From assembly GCF_003253745.1 (NCBI RefSeq), contig NZ_MZXV01000070.1, positions 186,001 to 250,000 of the forward strand: a stretch of DNA of 64,000 nucleotides, written 5' to 3'. This DNA comes from Mesorhizobium kowhaii. Its GTDB lineage: Bacteria > Pseudomonadota > Alphaproteobacteria > Rhizobiales > Rhizobiaceae. Each line of letters starts with the position of its first letter. Position 1 is the stretch's first letter. Positions 52,342 through 60,946 of the stretch are shown here, one piece after another. The position numbers and the translations under genes are program-made. The notes under the pieces were generated by a model. That model ran no database searches. It saw only the letters and a list, made by a program, of their open reading frames with translations, and had not been told where the DNA came from.

Positions 52342-52860
52342 TCAACGCAGGCGGCCGACCAGCGCCCTGATCGCTTCGATGCCGAGGCCGTGCAGTGCTC
52401 TTCCATCCGGTCCGCCGACCGCAAAACTGAGGGCCGTTCCTGGCAGCCGGGTCAAATTACGCAGCCGGCCGAGACGCGCTAACTCCACATCCATTCGGGC
52501 TGCGCTGCCCTGCGCCGTAACAAGGGATATGACGGAGGTGGTTGCCGTCGTACCGTAGATGATGCTCGTTGCTGGGGTCGACGGCGACGGGAGATCATAG
52601 TTGACGCGGATGAAATTGAACCTGTCCCACAGTTCCTGTGCCGACGCATGGCTCAGTGTGGCTGTATCCGGCGGAGCAGAGGAAATTCGCCCGTCGATAC
52701 GGCGTTCCAGCGCGTCGAAATCGATTTTGGACGGCAGGTCAAGGAGGTCTGGATCGAGCCCGCTCGCGCGAAGAACGCTACGCGGATCGTCGGCGAATGC
52801 CTGCCGGAACGCTTTGTCCCCGTGGAGCTTCTTGATGAAATCTGCATAAGGCGACACCAT
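52342..52860 (-). CDS. Precursor-like protein with conserved C-terminal tail (P1)
   Basis: A 172-residue paralogue of P2 and the first gene of the unit. It shares FIKKLHGDKAFRQAF, DPRSVLRASGLDPDLLDLPSKID, ELWDRF, and the tail LSFAVGGPDGRALHG. The centre has an uncharged Ser/Thr/Ile/Val region (STPATSIIYGTTATTSVISLV). Together with P2 it defines a two-member subfamily with fixed ends and variable core, as seen in RiPP precursor families that share a leader. No signal peptide. Transcribed from the divergent promoter region at 52861-53074. Confidence 0.7.
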   Translation of the reverse strand: MVSPYADFIKKLHGDKAFRQAFADDPRSVLRASGLDPDLLDLPSKIDFDALERRIDGRISSAPPDTATLSHASAQELWDRFNFIRVNYDLPSPSTPATSIIYGTTATTSVISLVTAQGSAARMDVELARLGRLRNLTRLPGTALSFAVGGPDGRALHGLGIEAIRALVGRLR

Positions 52861-53074
52861 AGGTTCCCCCCTACGTTGAGCGCGTCGGTCATGCCTCTCG
52901 AATGTGACAGTCGTCAGTTTGCCAGCGTAATATTGTTTCCAAATTCGCGGCCAAAACTTAAAGATTACTACCCTAGCGCCAGTTTCCAGGCAAGAAAAGT
53001 ACGTTATTTAACCGTTGCTAATTTGAGTTAAGAAATGGTTTACAATCGGCCTCACATCGAACGCGAGGCCGTGT
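52861..53074. promoter_or_regulatory. Divergent promoter region of the radical SAM unit and SdpI gene
   Basis: A 214-base gap between the minus-strand precursor P1 and the plus-strand SdpI-family gene. It is AT-richer than its surroundings (TTAAAGATTACTACC, GTACGTTATTTAACC, TTGAGTTAAG). It must contain the start of the precursor/radical SAM unit; individual promoter elements cannot be assigned with confidence. Confidence 0.4.
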
Positions 53075-53830
53075 TTGGCCATGCTGTTGATCCTGACGCC
53101 GATTCGGGGCAGCATCCCCTTGCGGTGCCGCGGACCGGCATTCCAAACAGCAAATGATCGAACGGGGAGACCTCTCATTCACCGAAGGCTGATAGCGCTC
53201 GTTCTGATGGTATTGAGCGGCATCGTCGCGGCGCTCTTCACGTCGCCGGATGCACGCATTGCGGTCCACTGGTCGGCGTCGGGCGAAGCCGACGTCTTTG
53301 CGGGCCGCTGGGTCGCATTGCTTGGTGCGCCGGCGCTGCTCGCCTTGCTGTGGATGGTCCTGCAGCTGTGGCCGAGGCGGCAGGTCGAGAGCAGGCAGGC
53401 GCCCGGCGAACCCGCAAGAAGCCTCGCGCCGGACCAGGTGTGGCTCACCGGCCTTGTGCTGCTCATCCTGCCGCAGGCCTTCTTGATTGCTTCTGCGCTT
53501 GGATTCCAGACGAACCGGTTTCGGCTGATGCCGATTGTCCTGGGAGTGATCATGACCGTCGTCGGTGCGCGAATGCCGTTCCTGCAACCCAACCGATGGT
53601 TCGGGATCAGAACACCCTGGACCCTTGGGGATCGGGATGTCTGGACGAGAACCCACCGTTTCGGCGGCCTCGTCTTTCCGGCGGCCGGGATGCTCACCGC
53701 GTCGCTGCCTCTTTTCGGCTTGTCGGACGATCGCGTCGGTCCAGCCGTGCTGGTTATCCTGCTGACCGCAGCACTCGCATGTGTGGCCTATTCGTGGTGG
53801 ATATCCCGGCGACTGAACGGCCAAAGGTGA
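53075..53830 (+). CDS. SdpI/DUF1648-family membrane protein
   Basis: A membrane protein of about 215-251 residues. The DUF1648 element (IAVHWSASGEADVFAGRW) is followed by helices and the SdpI signature NRWFGIRTPWTLGDRDVWTRTHRFGG, then two more helices; five or six spans in total. In Bacillus, SdpI is the immunity protein against the SdpC toxin, but many relatives have other roles. The true start is uncertain: no good ATG matches the domain edge; GGGGAG at 53163-53168 is followed about 9 nt later only by ATT. Divergent from the radical SAM unit, so a self-protection role is possible. Confidence 0.75.
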   Translation: MAMLLILTPIRGSIPLRCRGPAFQTANDRTGRPLIHRRLIALVLMVLSGIVAALFTSPDARIAVHWSASGEADVFAGRWVALLGAPALLALLWMVLQLWPRRQVESRQAPGEPARSLAPDQVWLTGLVLLILPQAFLIASALGFQTNRFRLMPIVLGVIMTVVGARMPFLQPNRWFGIRTPWTLGDRDVWTRTHRFGGLVFPAAGMLTASLPLFGLSDDRVGPAVLVILLTAALACVAYSWWISRRLNGQR

Positions 53831-53871
53831 TACGCAATCCAAGCGTCGCGAAATCTTCCATTCGATCCTGG

Positions 53872-55194
53872 CTAGGCGTGGGGTGGGAGCTGAGATCCGC
53901 TGGCTTTTGCCCGCAGCCAGTCCGAGACGCGATAGTATCGTAACATCGCGGCCGGAGCGAACGACATGAAGAAGGGTGCCCGCCGGAGCGGTTCGAGCTT
54001 CAGCGAAAGGTCTTTTTCCGGGACGCCCTTCGCCCATTCGCCGAGTATGCCGCCGAGCATGCTTCCGGTCGGCACGCCGCGACCGGATAGCCCCGTCAAC
54101 GCGACGACGCCCGGCGCGAGTTGATAGAATCGCGGGATGGTGCGCTTCTGCATGTCCAGTTCGCCGAACCAGAAATACTCCCATCTCAACTCGCTGCTGA
54201 GCTGCGGATGAAGCCAGCGCAGGCGATCGGACATGAGGCGGTGTGTGAACGCCATGTCCCTTCCGCGACGACCCATCGGGAACATCGAGGCGACGATGCG
54301 TCCCTCGGCGTTGTACTTGTGGACGAAGATGTCGCCGCGGCCATCATGCATCGTCGTGTTGCGCGGCAGGATGGTTTGGCGTTCGCTGGCGGTCAGCGGT
54401 TGGGTGGCGGCGACGAACACCCTCTGGATCTTGTAGGTCCGGTCGAGGCCGGGCCATCCGTCGACGGTGTAGGCGCCGGTCGCAAAGATGACCTTGTCGG
54501 CGACGACGGTTCCTTCGCCGGCATGCACTGCCCAGGCACCATCCTGCCGCACGACGTCGCGGACCGGTGACCCCGTGTGGATTGCGCCACCTTCCTCCAT
54601 AACGGCACGGGCCAGGCCTCTTGCGTATCCCAATGGATTGAGGTGACCAGCCTCGGAATGAAACCAGCCGCCATGATATCGCGGGCTGCCGGTCATCTCC
54701 TCGGTCGCCTGTCTGTCGAGCACCTGCGTCTTGGCGCCAACGGCATTGTACTGCTGCGCCTTTGCCTCGAGCTTGGCGACGGCGCCTGGCGTAAGCGCGC
54801 CCATGACGTAGCCGCTCTGCTGCCATTCGCAATCGATGCCATAGCGCTCGATCATCCCGGCGACCTGTCCGTTGGCTCCTGTCTGCCGGGCGATCAGCCT
54901 TTCGGCCCACGGCTCGCCGAGCATGGCACGCAGTTCGGGCAGGCTGTAGTGGGTGAAGGTTGGCGTACAGTGGCCGGCATTGCGCCCAGAGCCGCCGAAC
55001 CCGATCTCCTGGGCTTCGAGCAGAACCACGTCTATGCCGGCGCGGGCGAGCTCGAGTGCCGTGGTCAAACCGGTGTAGCCACCGCCGACGATGCAGACGT
55101 CCGCCCGCCTGCGTCCTTGCAGAGGGCTGGTCTCCGGCGGCGGCGCCGCGGTCGCATACCAGAGCGAGACTTCAAACGGCGAGAACCTTGCCAT
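53872..55194 (-). CDS. FAD-dependent oxidoreductase (PuuB/OrdL type)
   Basis: A 440-residue flavoprotein starting at MARFSPFEVSLWY, the usual N-terminus of gamma-glutamylputrescine oxidase-like proteins. FAD-binding motif DVCIVGGGYTGLTTALELARAGIDVVLLEAQEIGFGGSGRNAGH, then AVHAGEGTVVADKVIFATGAYT and the C-terminal RFYQLAPGVVALTGLSGRGVPTGSMLG. The family oxidises amines or glutamylated polyamines. Starts 11 nt after the upstream permease stop and is the last gene of the importer operon. Substrate unknown. Confidence 0.88.
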   Translation of the reverse strand: MARFSPFEVSLWYATAAPPPETSPLQGRRRADVCIVGGGYTGLTTALELARAGIDVVLLEAQEIGFGGSGRNAGHCTPTFTHYSLPELRAMLGEPWAERLIARQTGANGQVAGMIERYGIDCEWQQSGYVMGALTPGAVAKLEAKAQQYNAVGAKTQVLDRQATEEMTGSPRYHGGWFHSEAGHLNPLGYARGLARAVMEEGGAIHTGSPVRDVVRQDGAWAVHAGEGTVVADKVIFATGAYTVDGWPGLDRTYKIQRVFVAATQPLTASERQTILPRNTTMHDGRGDIFVHKYNAEGRIVASMFPMGRRGRDMAFTHRLMSDRLRWLHPQLSSELRWEYFWFGELDMQKRTIPRFYQLAPGVVALTGLSGRGVPTGSMLGGILGEWAKGVPEKDLSLKLEPLRRAPFFMSFAPAAMLRYYRVSDWLRAKASGSQLPPHA

Positions 55195-55205
55195 GCCGGG
55201 CGGCC

Positions 55206-56093
55206 TCACAGCATGTCGCTTCGCGCGTCGAGCGCATCGCGCAACCCGTCGCCGATGAAGTTGAAACTCGTGACCGCCAGGGTGATGGCGGCGCCAGGAA
55301 CGATTGCCAGCCACGGCGCGCTGTCGAGATATTGCTGGGCGCCGTTCAGCATGTTTCCCCAGCTCGGCAGCGGAGGCTGGATGCCGTAGCCGAGGAAGCT
55401 GACATAGGCTTCCAGAAGGATGGCGCGGGCAACGGTAAGCGTGGCCGCGACGATGATCGGGCCGATCGCATTGGGCAGCAGCTCGCGAAACATGATGTGG
55501 CTGTTGCTGAGCCCAAGCATGCGGGCGGCGACGATGAAGTCGCGTTCGCGCAGCGAACGCACTTCCGCCTCGACGATGCGCGCGATTTCCATCCAGCTCG
55601 TTGCCGCGATGATCAGGGTGATCATGATTGGGCTCGGCTTGATGAAGGCTGCCATCGCCAGCAGCAGGAAGATGTTGGGGAAGGACAGCATCGCGTCGAC
55701 GAAACGCATCAGCACCGTGCCGATGCGGCCGCCGAAGAAGCCGGCAGCAATCCCGAGCACGGTGCCGAAGACGGTGCTGATGAGCATGGCAGCGAAGCCG
55801 ACTAGCAGCGAAATGCGGCCGGCCATAAAGAGGCGCGCCGCGATGTCGCGCCCTAGCGGATCGGTGCCGAAGAAATGATAGCCCGTGAACGGCGGCGAGA
55901 ACCGGCCACGTAGGTCGATGTAGAGATCGTCAAAGGGCAACAGCAATGGGCCGAAGACGCATGCGAGGACCAGAACGATGATCATCACCAGGCCGAACAT
56001 CGCCAGTCGATGACGGGCAAATCGGCGCACGGAGCGGCTACGCCACCAGCGTTGGCTGGAATGGGTGGGAACGAGGAATTCCGACTGGGTCAT
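55206..56093 (-). CDS. Peptide-type ABC transporter permease (DppC-like)
   Basis: A 295-residue inner-membrane permease of the dipeptide/opine/nickel family. N-terminal RSVRRFARHRLAMFGLVMIIVLVLACVFGP (OppC_N), GTDPLGRDIAARLFMAGRISL and the EAA loop EVRSLRERDFIVAARMLGLSNSHIMFRELLPNAIGPIIV. Six predicted helices. Partner of the DppB-like permease, from which it is separated by 11 nt. Confidence 0.92.
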   Translation of the reverse strand: MTQSEFLVPTHSSQRWWRSRSVRRFARHRLAMFGLVMIIVLVLACVFGPLLLPFDDLYIDLRGRFSPPFTGYHFFGTDPLGRDIAARLFMAGRISLLVGFAAMLISTVFGTVLGIAAGFFGGRIGTVLMRFVDAMLSFPNIFLLLAMAAFIKPSPIMITLIIAATSWMEIARIVEAEVRSLRERDFIVAARMLGLSNSHIMFRELLPNAIGPIIVAATLTVARAILLEAYVSFLGYGIQPPLPSWGNMLNGAQQYLDSAPWLAIVPGAAITLAVTSFNFIGDGLRDALDARSDML

Positions 56094-56104
56094 CTCTTCG
56101 TTCC

Positions 56105-57055
56105 TCAGCTCAATCGAATGCGCGGATCGACGAATGCGACGGTGAGGTCCGCGGCCAGATTGCCGACCAGGACGAGGACTGCGGACATCATCAGCAGCCC
56201 CATCACGACGGGGTAATCACTGTATCCAAGGCTATCGAGGAACAGCCGTCCCATGCCGGGCCAGGTGAAGACCGTTTCCGTCACCAATGCGCCACCCAGT
56301 ATCGTCGGCAGTTGCAACCCCAGCAGGGTGATCATCGGCAGCAGGGCGTTTCCGAGGATGTGGCGGATCAACACGCGTCGGGAACTCAGCCCCTTGGCTC
56401 GGGCCGTTCGGACGAAATCCTGACTGATGACGTCGAGCGTCGCGGTGCGCATATAGCGGCTCCACACGGCGACATTGACCAGCGCAAGAACGATGCTCGG
56501 CATGATGAGATGGATCGCGTAGTCGCCGAGCGAGCCATTGCCGATCGTGTACATGTTGCCGGCCGGCAGCCATCGGAGCCGCAGCGAGAAGATGTAGATC
56601 GCGATCAACCCGAACCAGAAGGTCGGGATCGACAATGCCACCATCGCGCCGACCGTCGCCGCGTAGTCGAAGATCGAGTATCGTCTAAGCGCGCCCAGGA
56701 CACCGATCCAGGTGCCGACAAAGATGGCGATCGCGGTCGATACGCCCATCAGCAGCAATGTCGCGACAAGGTGCTCCCAGATGATGTCGAGCACGGGCCT
56801 GCCGTCCCGGTAGGAATGACCCCAGTCACCGCGAAGCAGGTGGGTTAGCCAGTCGAGGTACTGGATGGGAAGAGGGCGATTGAGTCCCATTTGCGTGGCG
56901 ATCCGGTCAAGATCGGCCTGCGTCATTCCTGGCGTGAGAGTGAATTGCGAGAGCGGTCCGCCCGGAGCCAGGTTCAGGACGGCAAAGCCGATCACCGAAA
57001 CCAGCAGGAGCAGGACGAGACTTTGCCAGAAGCGTCCCAGCAGATAGCGAAGCAT
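56105..57055 (-). CDS. Peptide-type ABC transporter permease (DppB-like)
   Basis: A 316-residue permease starting MLRYLLGRFWQSLVLLLLVSVIGFAVLNLAPGGPL, the standard DppB N-terminus, with LPIQYLDWLTHLLRGDWGHSYRDGRPV and the EAA loop YMRTATLDVISQDFVRTARAKGLSSRRVLIRHILGNALLPMIT. The ATG at 57055 is chosen because it matches the family start; the longer reading frame is unconserved. A strong hairpin at 57121-57150 separates it from the binding-protein gene. Confidence 0.92.
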   Translation of the reverse strand: MLRYLLGRFWQSLVLLLLVSVIGFAVLNLAPGGPLSQFTLTPGMTQADLDRIATQMGLNRPLPIQYLDWLTHLLRGDWGHSYRDGRPVLDIIWEHLVATLLLMGVSTAIAIFVGTWIGVLGALRRYSIFDYAATVGAMVALSIPTFWFGLIAIYIFSLRLRWLPAGNMYTIGNGSLGDYAIHLIMPSIVLALVNVAVWSRYMRTATLDVISQDFVRTARAKGLSSRRVLIRHILGNALLPMITLLGLQLPTILGGALVTETVFTWPGMGRLFLDSLGYSDYPVVMGLLMMSAVLVLVGNLAADLTVAFVDPRIRLS

Positions 57056-57120
57056 GCCGGTTGTCTCCGTTTTGGTGTCCGTCGGATACAGTCGCGCCAG
57101 AGGCGCCTTGTCGGCTATGC

Positions 57121-57150
57121 AGGCCGAGCCGGTTATCACCGGCCCGGCCT
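57121..57150 (-). promoter_or_regulatory. Intercistronic hairpin between binding protein and permease genes
   Basis: An inverted repeat with 13-bp arms (AGGCCGAGCCGGT and ACCGGCCCGGCCT, one mismatch) around a 4-base loop TATC. It lies directly after the substrate-binding protein gene and before the permeases. Such stems protect the upstream mRNA and reduce downstream readthrough, keeping binding protein in excess over permease. No T-tract, so full termination is less likely. Confidence 0.6.
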
Positions 57151-57162
57151 CGTTTGCGCGGG

Positions 57163-58833
57163 CTATGCCCAGTGCCAGGTGGCCACGTCCCAGGAGTCGA
57201 TGCGCACATTGATGTTCGGCTCGACGCCTTCGACACCGGACTTGTGTCCGCGGACCGTCGCGTATTGGAACATCGGCAGGAATGGCAGGTCGTTGCGCAC
57301 GGTCTGCTGGATTTTCAGGTAGGCCTGCTTGCGTTTCTCCGGCACGAATTCGACACCGCCGGATTCGAGCAGCTTGTCCACCTCCGGGCTGGCATACTGC
57401 CAGGTGTTCTGGCCGGCGCCACCCTTGGCCGGAATCGACTTCGAGCTGAGATAGTCCGAAGTGTCGGGATCGGAGCCCGTCAGGAAGTTGATGCCGACGA
57501 CGACGGAATCGAATTCCGACTTCATCCAGTAGTCGCCCCACATCACGGCCGGCGGCAGGTTGGAGATCACCACCTCGACGCCGATGTCGCGATACGATTG
57601 CTGGATGAACTGCTGCGCCTGTTCGCGGATGTGATTGCCCGCCGTGGTCGAGTTCTTGAACGAGAGGCGGACACCGTCCTTGACGCGGATGCCGTCCGCG
57701 CCGGGGACCCAGCCGGCGTCGTCCAGCAGTTTCTTTGCCTTGTCCTGGTCGTATTCCTGCTTCGGCAAATCCGGATTGTAGTAGAAGGACTGCTGCGGCA
57801 TGTAGGTTTCGGTCGGGGCCGGCAGCCCATAGTAGAGGGCGTCGATGATCGTCTTCTTGTCCAGCGCATGGTACAGCGCCTGGCGAACGGCGAGTTCCTT
57901 GAACTGGGGGCGCTCCATGTTGAAGCTGAGCGACTCGACCGTGGCGGCGGGAATGACGGCGACCGACGTTCCGCTCAATGCCTTGGCTTCCTCATAGTGG
58001 TCGGCTGTGACCCACTGTAGTCCGATAACGTCGATATCACCGGTCTTGAACTGTGTGTAGAGAACGGTCAGATCCGGAATGTACTTGTAGATCAGGCTCT
58101 TCAGGTAGGGGCCGTCGGCGAAGTAGTCGGTGTTGGCGGCCAGTTCGATATGGTCGCCGGCCATGCGTTCCACCCATTTGAACGGACCAGTGCCGATCGG
58201 GGCATTGTTGAACGGCGCGGTGTTCTTGTCTTCCGCCGCCCCGAGCACATGTTTGGGAACGATGAAGGTCGCGGCCAGGATCGACGGGTAGGGCGCGTAA
58301 GGCTCTTTCATCTTCCATTTGATCTCGGTTGGCGAGACGACAGTGAGATCCTGGACGAGCTCGTGGCCGGCGCGTCGCCAGCTGCGAAACTTCGGGTCGA
58401 CCAGCAGTTCCAGCGTGAACTTGACGTCCTCGGCGGTGAACGGCTGTCCGTCATGCCACTTCACGTCGTCGCGCAGCTTGACGTGCCACTCGAGCCCGTC
58501 AGCAGAGATGCCGCCGTTTTCGACGGTCGGCACTTCCTTGGCGAGCGCGGGGAAGAAATTGCCCTTGGGATCGACACCAAACAGCGGATCGAAGACGCTG
58601 AAGTGAATGCCTTCGTCGACCTCGATATGCGGCAAATGCGGGTTGAAGACGGTGGGCTCCTGGGAAAAGCCGACGATCACCTGTCCCTTGGGTTCGCTCG
58701 GCGGGGTTGCCGCAAAGGCCCTGCCAGCTCCGGTCAGGTTGGGCATGGTGAGGCCGGCGGCGCCGGCGATTGCCATTCCAAGCGCCTGACGACGCGTCGG
58801 TCGAAAGATTGTGCTGCTGCTCTTATCTGACAT
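57163..58833 (-). CDS. Peptide/opine-type ABC transporter substrate-binding protein (family 5)
   Basis: A 556-residue periplasmic binding protein. The N-terminal signal is twin-arginine-like (TRRQALGMAIAGAAGLTMPNLTGAGRAFA). SBP_bac_5 features include EPTVFNPHLPHIEVDEGIHFSVFDPLF, WHVKLRDDVKWHDGQPFTAEDVKFTLELL and GTGPFKWVERMAGDHIELAANTDYF. The ATG at 58833 has AAGGAG upstream. It delivers a peptide, opine or similar amine ligand to the DppBC-like permeases. A FAD oxidoreductase gene lies 59 nt upstream. Confidence 0.92.
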   Translation of the reverse strand: MSDKSSSTIFRPTRRQALGMAIAGAAGLTMPNLTGAGRAFAATPPSEPKGQVIVGFSQEPTVFNPHLPHIEVDEGIHFSVFDPLFGVDPKGNFFPALAKEVPTVENGGISADGLEWHVKLRDDVKWHDGQPFTAEDVKFTLELLVDPKFRSWRRAGHELVQDLTVVSPTEIKWKMKEPYAPYPSILAATFIVPKHVLGAAEDKNTAPFNNAPIGTGPFKWVERMAGDHIELAANTDYFADGPYLKSLIYKYIPDLTVLYTQFKTGDIDVIGLQWVTADHYEEAKALSGTSVAVIPAATVESLSFNMERPQFKELAVRQALYHALDKKTIIDALYYGLPAPTETYMPQQSFYYNPDLPKQEYDQDKAKKLLDDAGWVPGADGIRVKDGVRLSFKNSTTAGNHIREQAQQFIQQSYRDIGVEVVISNLPPAVMWGDYWMKSEFDSVVVGINFLTGSDPDTSDYLSSKSIPAKGGAGQNTWQYASPEVDKLLESGGVEFVPEKRKQAYLKIQQTVRNDLPFLPMFQYATVRGHKSGVEGVEPNINVRIDSWDVATWHWA

Positions 58834-58892
58834 TGGAAGCTCCTTTTCATAGTGTTCCACTTTCGCTGCGTCACGCTCTCTTGTCGGAGCGC

Positions 58893-60224
58893 TTATAATC
58901 CAGTGATCGGTGCGACCTTCGATCCGTCCGAAAACCGCGACCACCGGAAATCCTTGGGATCGACGATTGGCGGCCGTCCGGTGACGATGTCGGCCATCAG
59001 CCTGCCTGCCGCGGGGCCGATGCCGAAACCATGGCCCGAGAAGCCGGTCGCCACATGAAAGCCGGGAACGCTGTCGACAGCCGAAATGACGGGAACGGCG
59101 TCGGGCGTGACGTCGATATAGCCGGCCCAGCGCTGCGCCACCTGTGCTTTTTCAAGAACCGGAAATGCCTTGCGGGCATTTGCAAGGACGCGCTCCGAGC
59201 TTTTTTTGGAAGGCTTTGGATCGAGTACGCGGCAGTATTCGAAGGGGCTCGCCTCATCCATCGCCCAGCGGGTCGGCATCCTTGCCTCGTCAAGGAAACG
59301 ACCCCCCAGGCGGAATTGCAGTGATCGCCACTCTGTCTTCCAGGCCGGAAGAAAATCGCGCGCAAAGCGAAAGGAGTTCGGCACGATGTCGACGAGATTG
59401 GTCATGCTGGAGGCGATGGTGTAGCCGCCGTCCTGGCGCTTGCGTATGGCGAAGTTGTTTGCCCACACGGCCTGGTCAGGCCCGTTCTCGACCGGCGTCG
59501 TGCGAAGAACCGTGTTCATGACCTTCAACTGCGGCAGGTTGAGACCAAGCGTTCCGCAAAAGAGGTTCGACCAGGCTCCTCCGGCAAGGACGACCGCCTT
59601 GCAGGCAATGAAGCCACGTTCGGTCACCACGCCCGAGACGGCGCCGTTCGTCGTCTCCACGCCACGCACGGCACATTCCGTCAGGATGGCGGCGCCGCGG
59701 TCGCGTGCGGCTTCGGCAATTGCGGGTGCCGCCTTCTGCGGCTCGGCGCGACCGTCGGCGGGCGTGTAGAGCGCCCCTTTGACATCAAGATTGGAGCCGG
59801 GGAGAAGGTCACGCAGTTCACCCGCGCCGATCATTCGCGACTCGAGCTGATAGCCCTGGAGATGGCGTCCCCAGCGTTCGTGCTGGTCGTATTCCTTGTC
59901 GTCAGCGCAGGTGAAGACAATTCCGGCCCGGGCATAGCCGGTGTCTCGTCCCGTCCGTTCGGAGAGCCTCGCCCATATCCGCAGGGCTTCCGCCATCAGC
60001 GGAACCTCGCGTGGATCCCGCCGGGAAATGCGAACCCAGCCCCAGTTGCGGCTGGACTGTTCCTGTCCGATGCCGCCCTTCTCGCACAGGGCCACCCGCA
60101 AGCCTCTCTCGGCCAGTTCCAGTGCTGTCGAGGTGCCGATGATGCCGCCGCCGATGACGACGCAGTCCACCTCCTTTGGCAGCTCGGTATCTCCATGAAC
60201 GGGGACGACGAACGGTCCGGGCAT
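58893..60224 (-). CDS. FAD-dependent amine/amino-acid oxidoreductase (DAO family), paralogue
   Basis: A 443-residue flavoprotein. Rossmann motif VDCVVIGGGIIGTSTALELAERGLRVALCEKG, EQSSRNWGWVRISRRDPREVPLM and C-terminal PVISAVDSVPGFHVATGFSGHGFGIGPAAGRLMADIV. The whole protein aligns by eye with the oxidase at 23049-24371, also importer-linked. The ATG at 60224 begins MPGPFVVPVHGDTEL, 2 nt after the SDR stop. Likely oxidises the compound imported by this cluster; identity unknown. Confidence 0.88.
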   Translation of the reverse strand: MPGPFVVPVHGDTELPKEVDCVVIGGGIIGTSTALELAERGLRVALCEKGGIGQEQSSRNWGWVRISRRDPREVPLMAEALRIWARLSERTGRDTGYARAGIVFTCADDKEYDQHERWGRHLQGYQLESRMIGAGELRDLLPGSNLDVKGALYTPADGRAEPQKAAPAIAEAARDRGAAILTECAVRGVETTNGAVSGVVTERGFIACKAVVLAGGAWSNLFCGTLGLNLPQLKVMNTVLRTTPVENGPDQAVWANNFAIRKRQDGGYTIASSMTNLVDIVPNSFRFARDFLPAWKTEWRSLQFRLGGRFLDEARMPTRWAMDEASPFEYCRVLDPKPSKKSSERVLANARKAFPVLEKAQVAQRWAGYIDVTPDAVPVISAVDSVPGFHVATGFSGHGFGIGPAAGRLMADIVTGRPPIVDPKDFRWSRFSDGSKVAPITGL

Positions 60225-60226
60225 GC

Positions 60227-60946
60227 TCAGTAGGACTCCTCGAGCTGGCAATTGATGGAAAACTCCGCGACGCTCGCATGGTCGGGCAGATCGAGAAGCA
60301 AGCCGATGATGCGTGCGAGGTCGTCCGGGTCGGTCATCAGCGCACCGTCGCGATCGGTTATGCCACGGGCCATGTCAGTGGCGACGAAACCGGGACAGAC
60401 GGCCGTGGCTCGAATTCCGAGATCCCACCCCGCCTGCCGGATGCCGTGGGACAGCGCGACGGCGGCAAATTTGGAGATCGAGTAGGAGCCTGCTGTCACC
60501 GACTTGACCCGCTTGCCCGACAGCGAGGCGAGGATGATCACCCGGCCCGCGCGGCTCGCCGCAAGCGCTGCCCATGACGCGCGCACCAGACGGCGCGGAG
60601 CTTTGACGTTGATCTCGAACATGCGGTCGAGATCCGCGTCATCGACATCGATGACCGACTTAGGAATCATGATGCCGGCGCTGGCGACAACTGCGTCGAT
60701 CCGGTTGAAGTCGTCGATAGTGCCGTCGACCCACGCCCGCTCGCTGTCGGCTTCCGCGGCATCGTAGGGGAACACGCGGACGCGTTCGCTATCGGCCCAC
60801 TCTGGCTGCACCGGTTCGCGCATGCCAAGCGACAATGTCCAGCCCGTTTCGAACAGGTGCCGGGCGCAAGCCGCACCGATGCCGCGGCTGGCACCGGACA
60901 CGAGTGCCACACGCTGGCCGGCTCTGCTTCCTGCCGGTTCTCTCAT
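60227..60946 (-). CDS. Short-chain dehydrogenase/reductase
   Basis: A 239-residue classical SDR. Cofactor motif SGASRGIGAACARHLFETG (TGxxxGxG type), NAG-equivalent ASAGIM, catalytic serine in LASLSGKRV and YSISK with the catalytic Tyr-x3-Lys, then CPGFVATDMA. Oxidises or reduces an alcohol/carbonyl with NAD(P). Between the MarR gene (4-nt overlap) and the FAD oxidoreductase, so probably acts on the product of the same catabolic pathway. Confidence 0.9.
   Translation of the reverse strand: MREPAGSRAGQRVALVSGASRGIGAACARHLFETGWTLSLGMREPVQPEWADSERVRVFPYDAAEADSERAWVDGTIDDFNRIDAVVASAGIMIPKSVIDVDDADLDRMFEINVKAPRRLVRASWAALAASRAGRVIILASLSGKRVKSVTAGSYSISKFAAVALSHGIRQAGWDLGIRATAVCPGFVATDMARGITDRDGALMTDPDDLARIIGLLLDLPDHASVAEFSINCQLEESY

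Noticed and set aside
53018..54184. 388-codon minus-strand open frame across the SdpI gene and the oxidase 3' end
   Set aside because: Overlaps two well-supported genes and shows no family motif.
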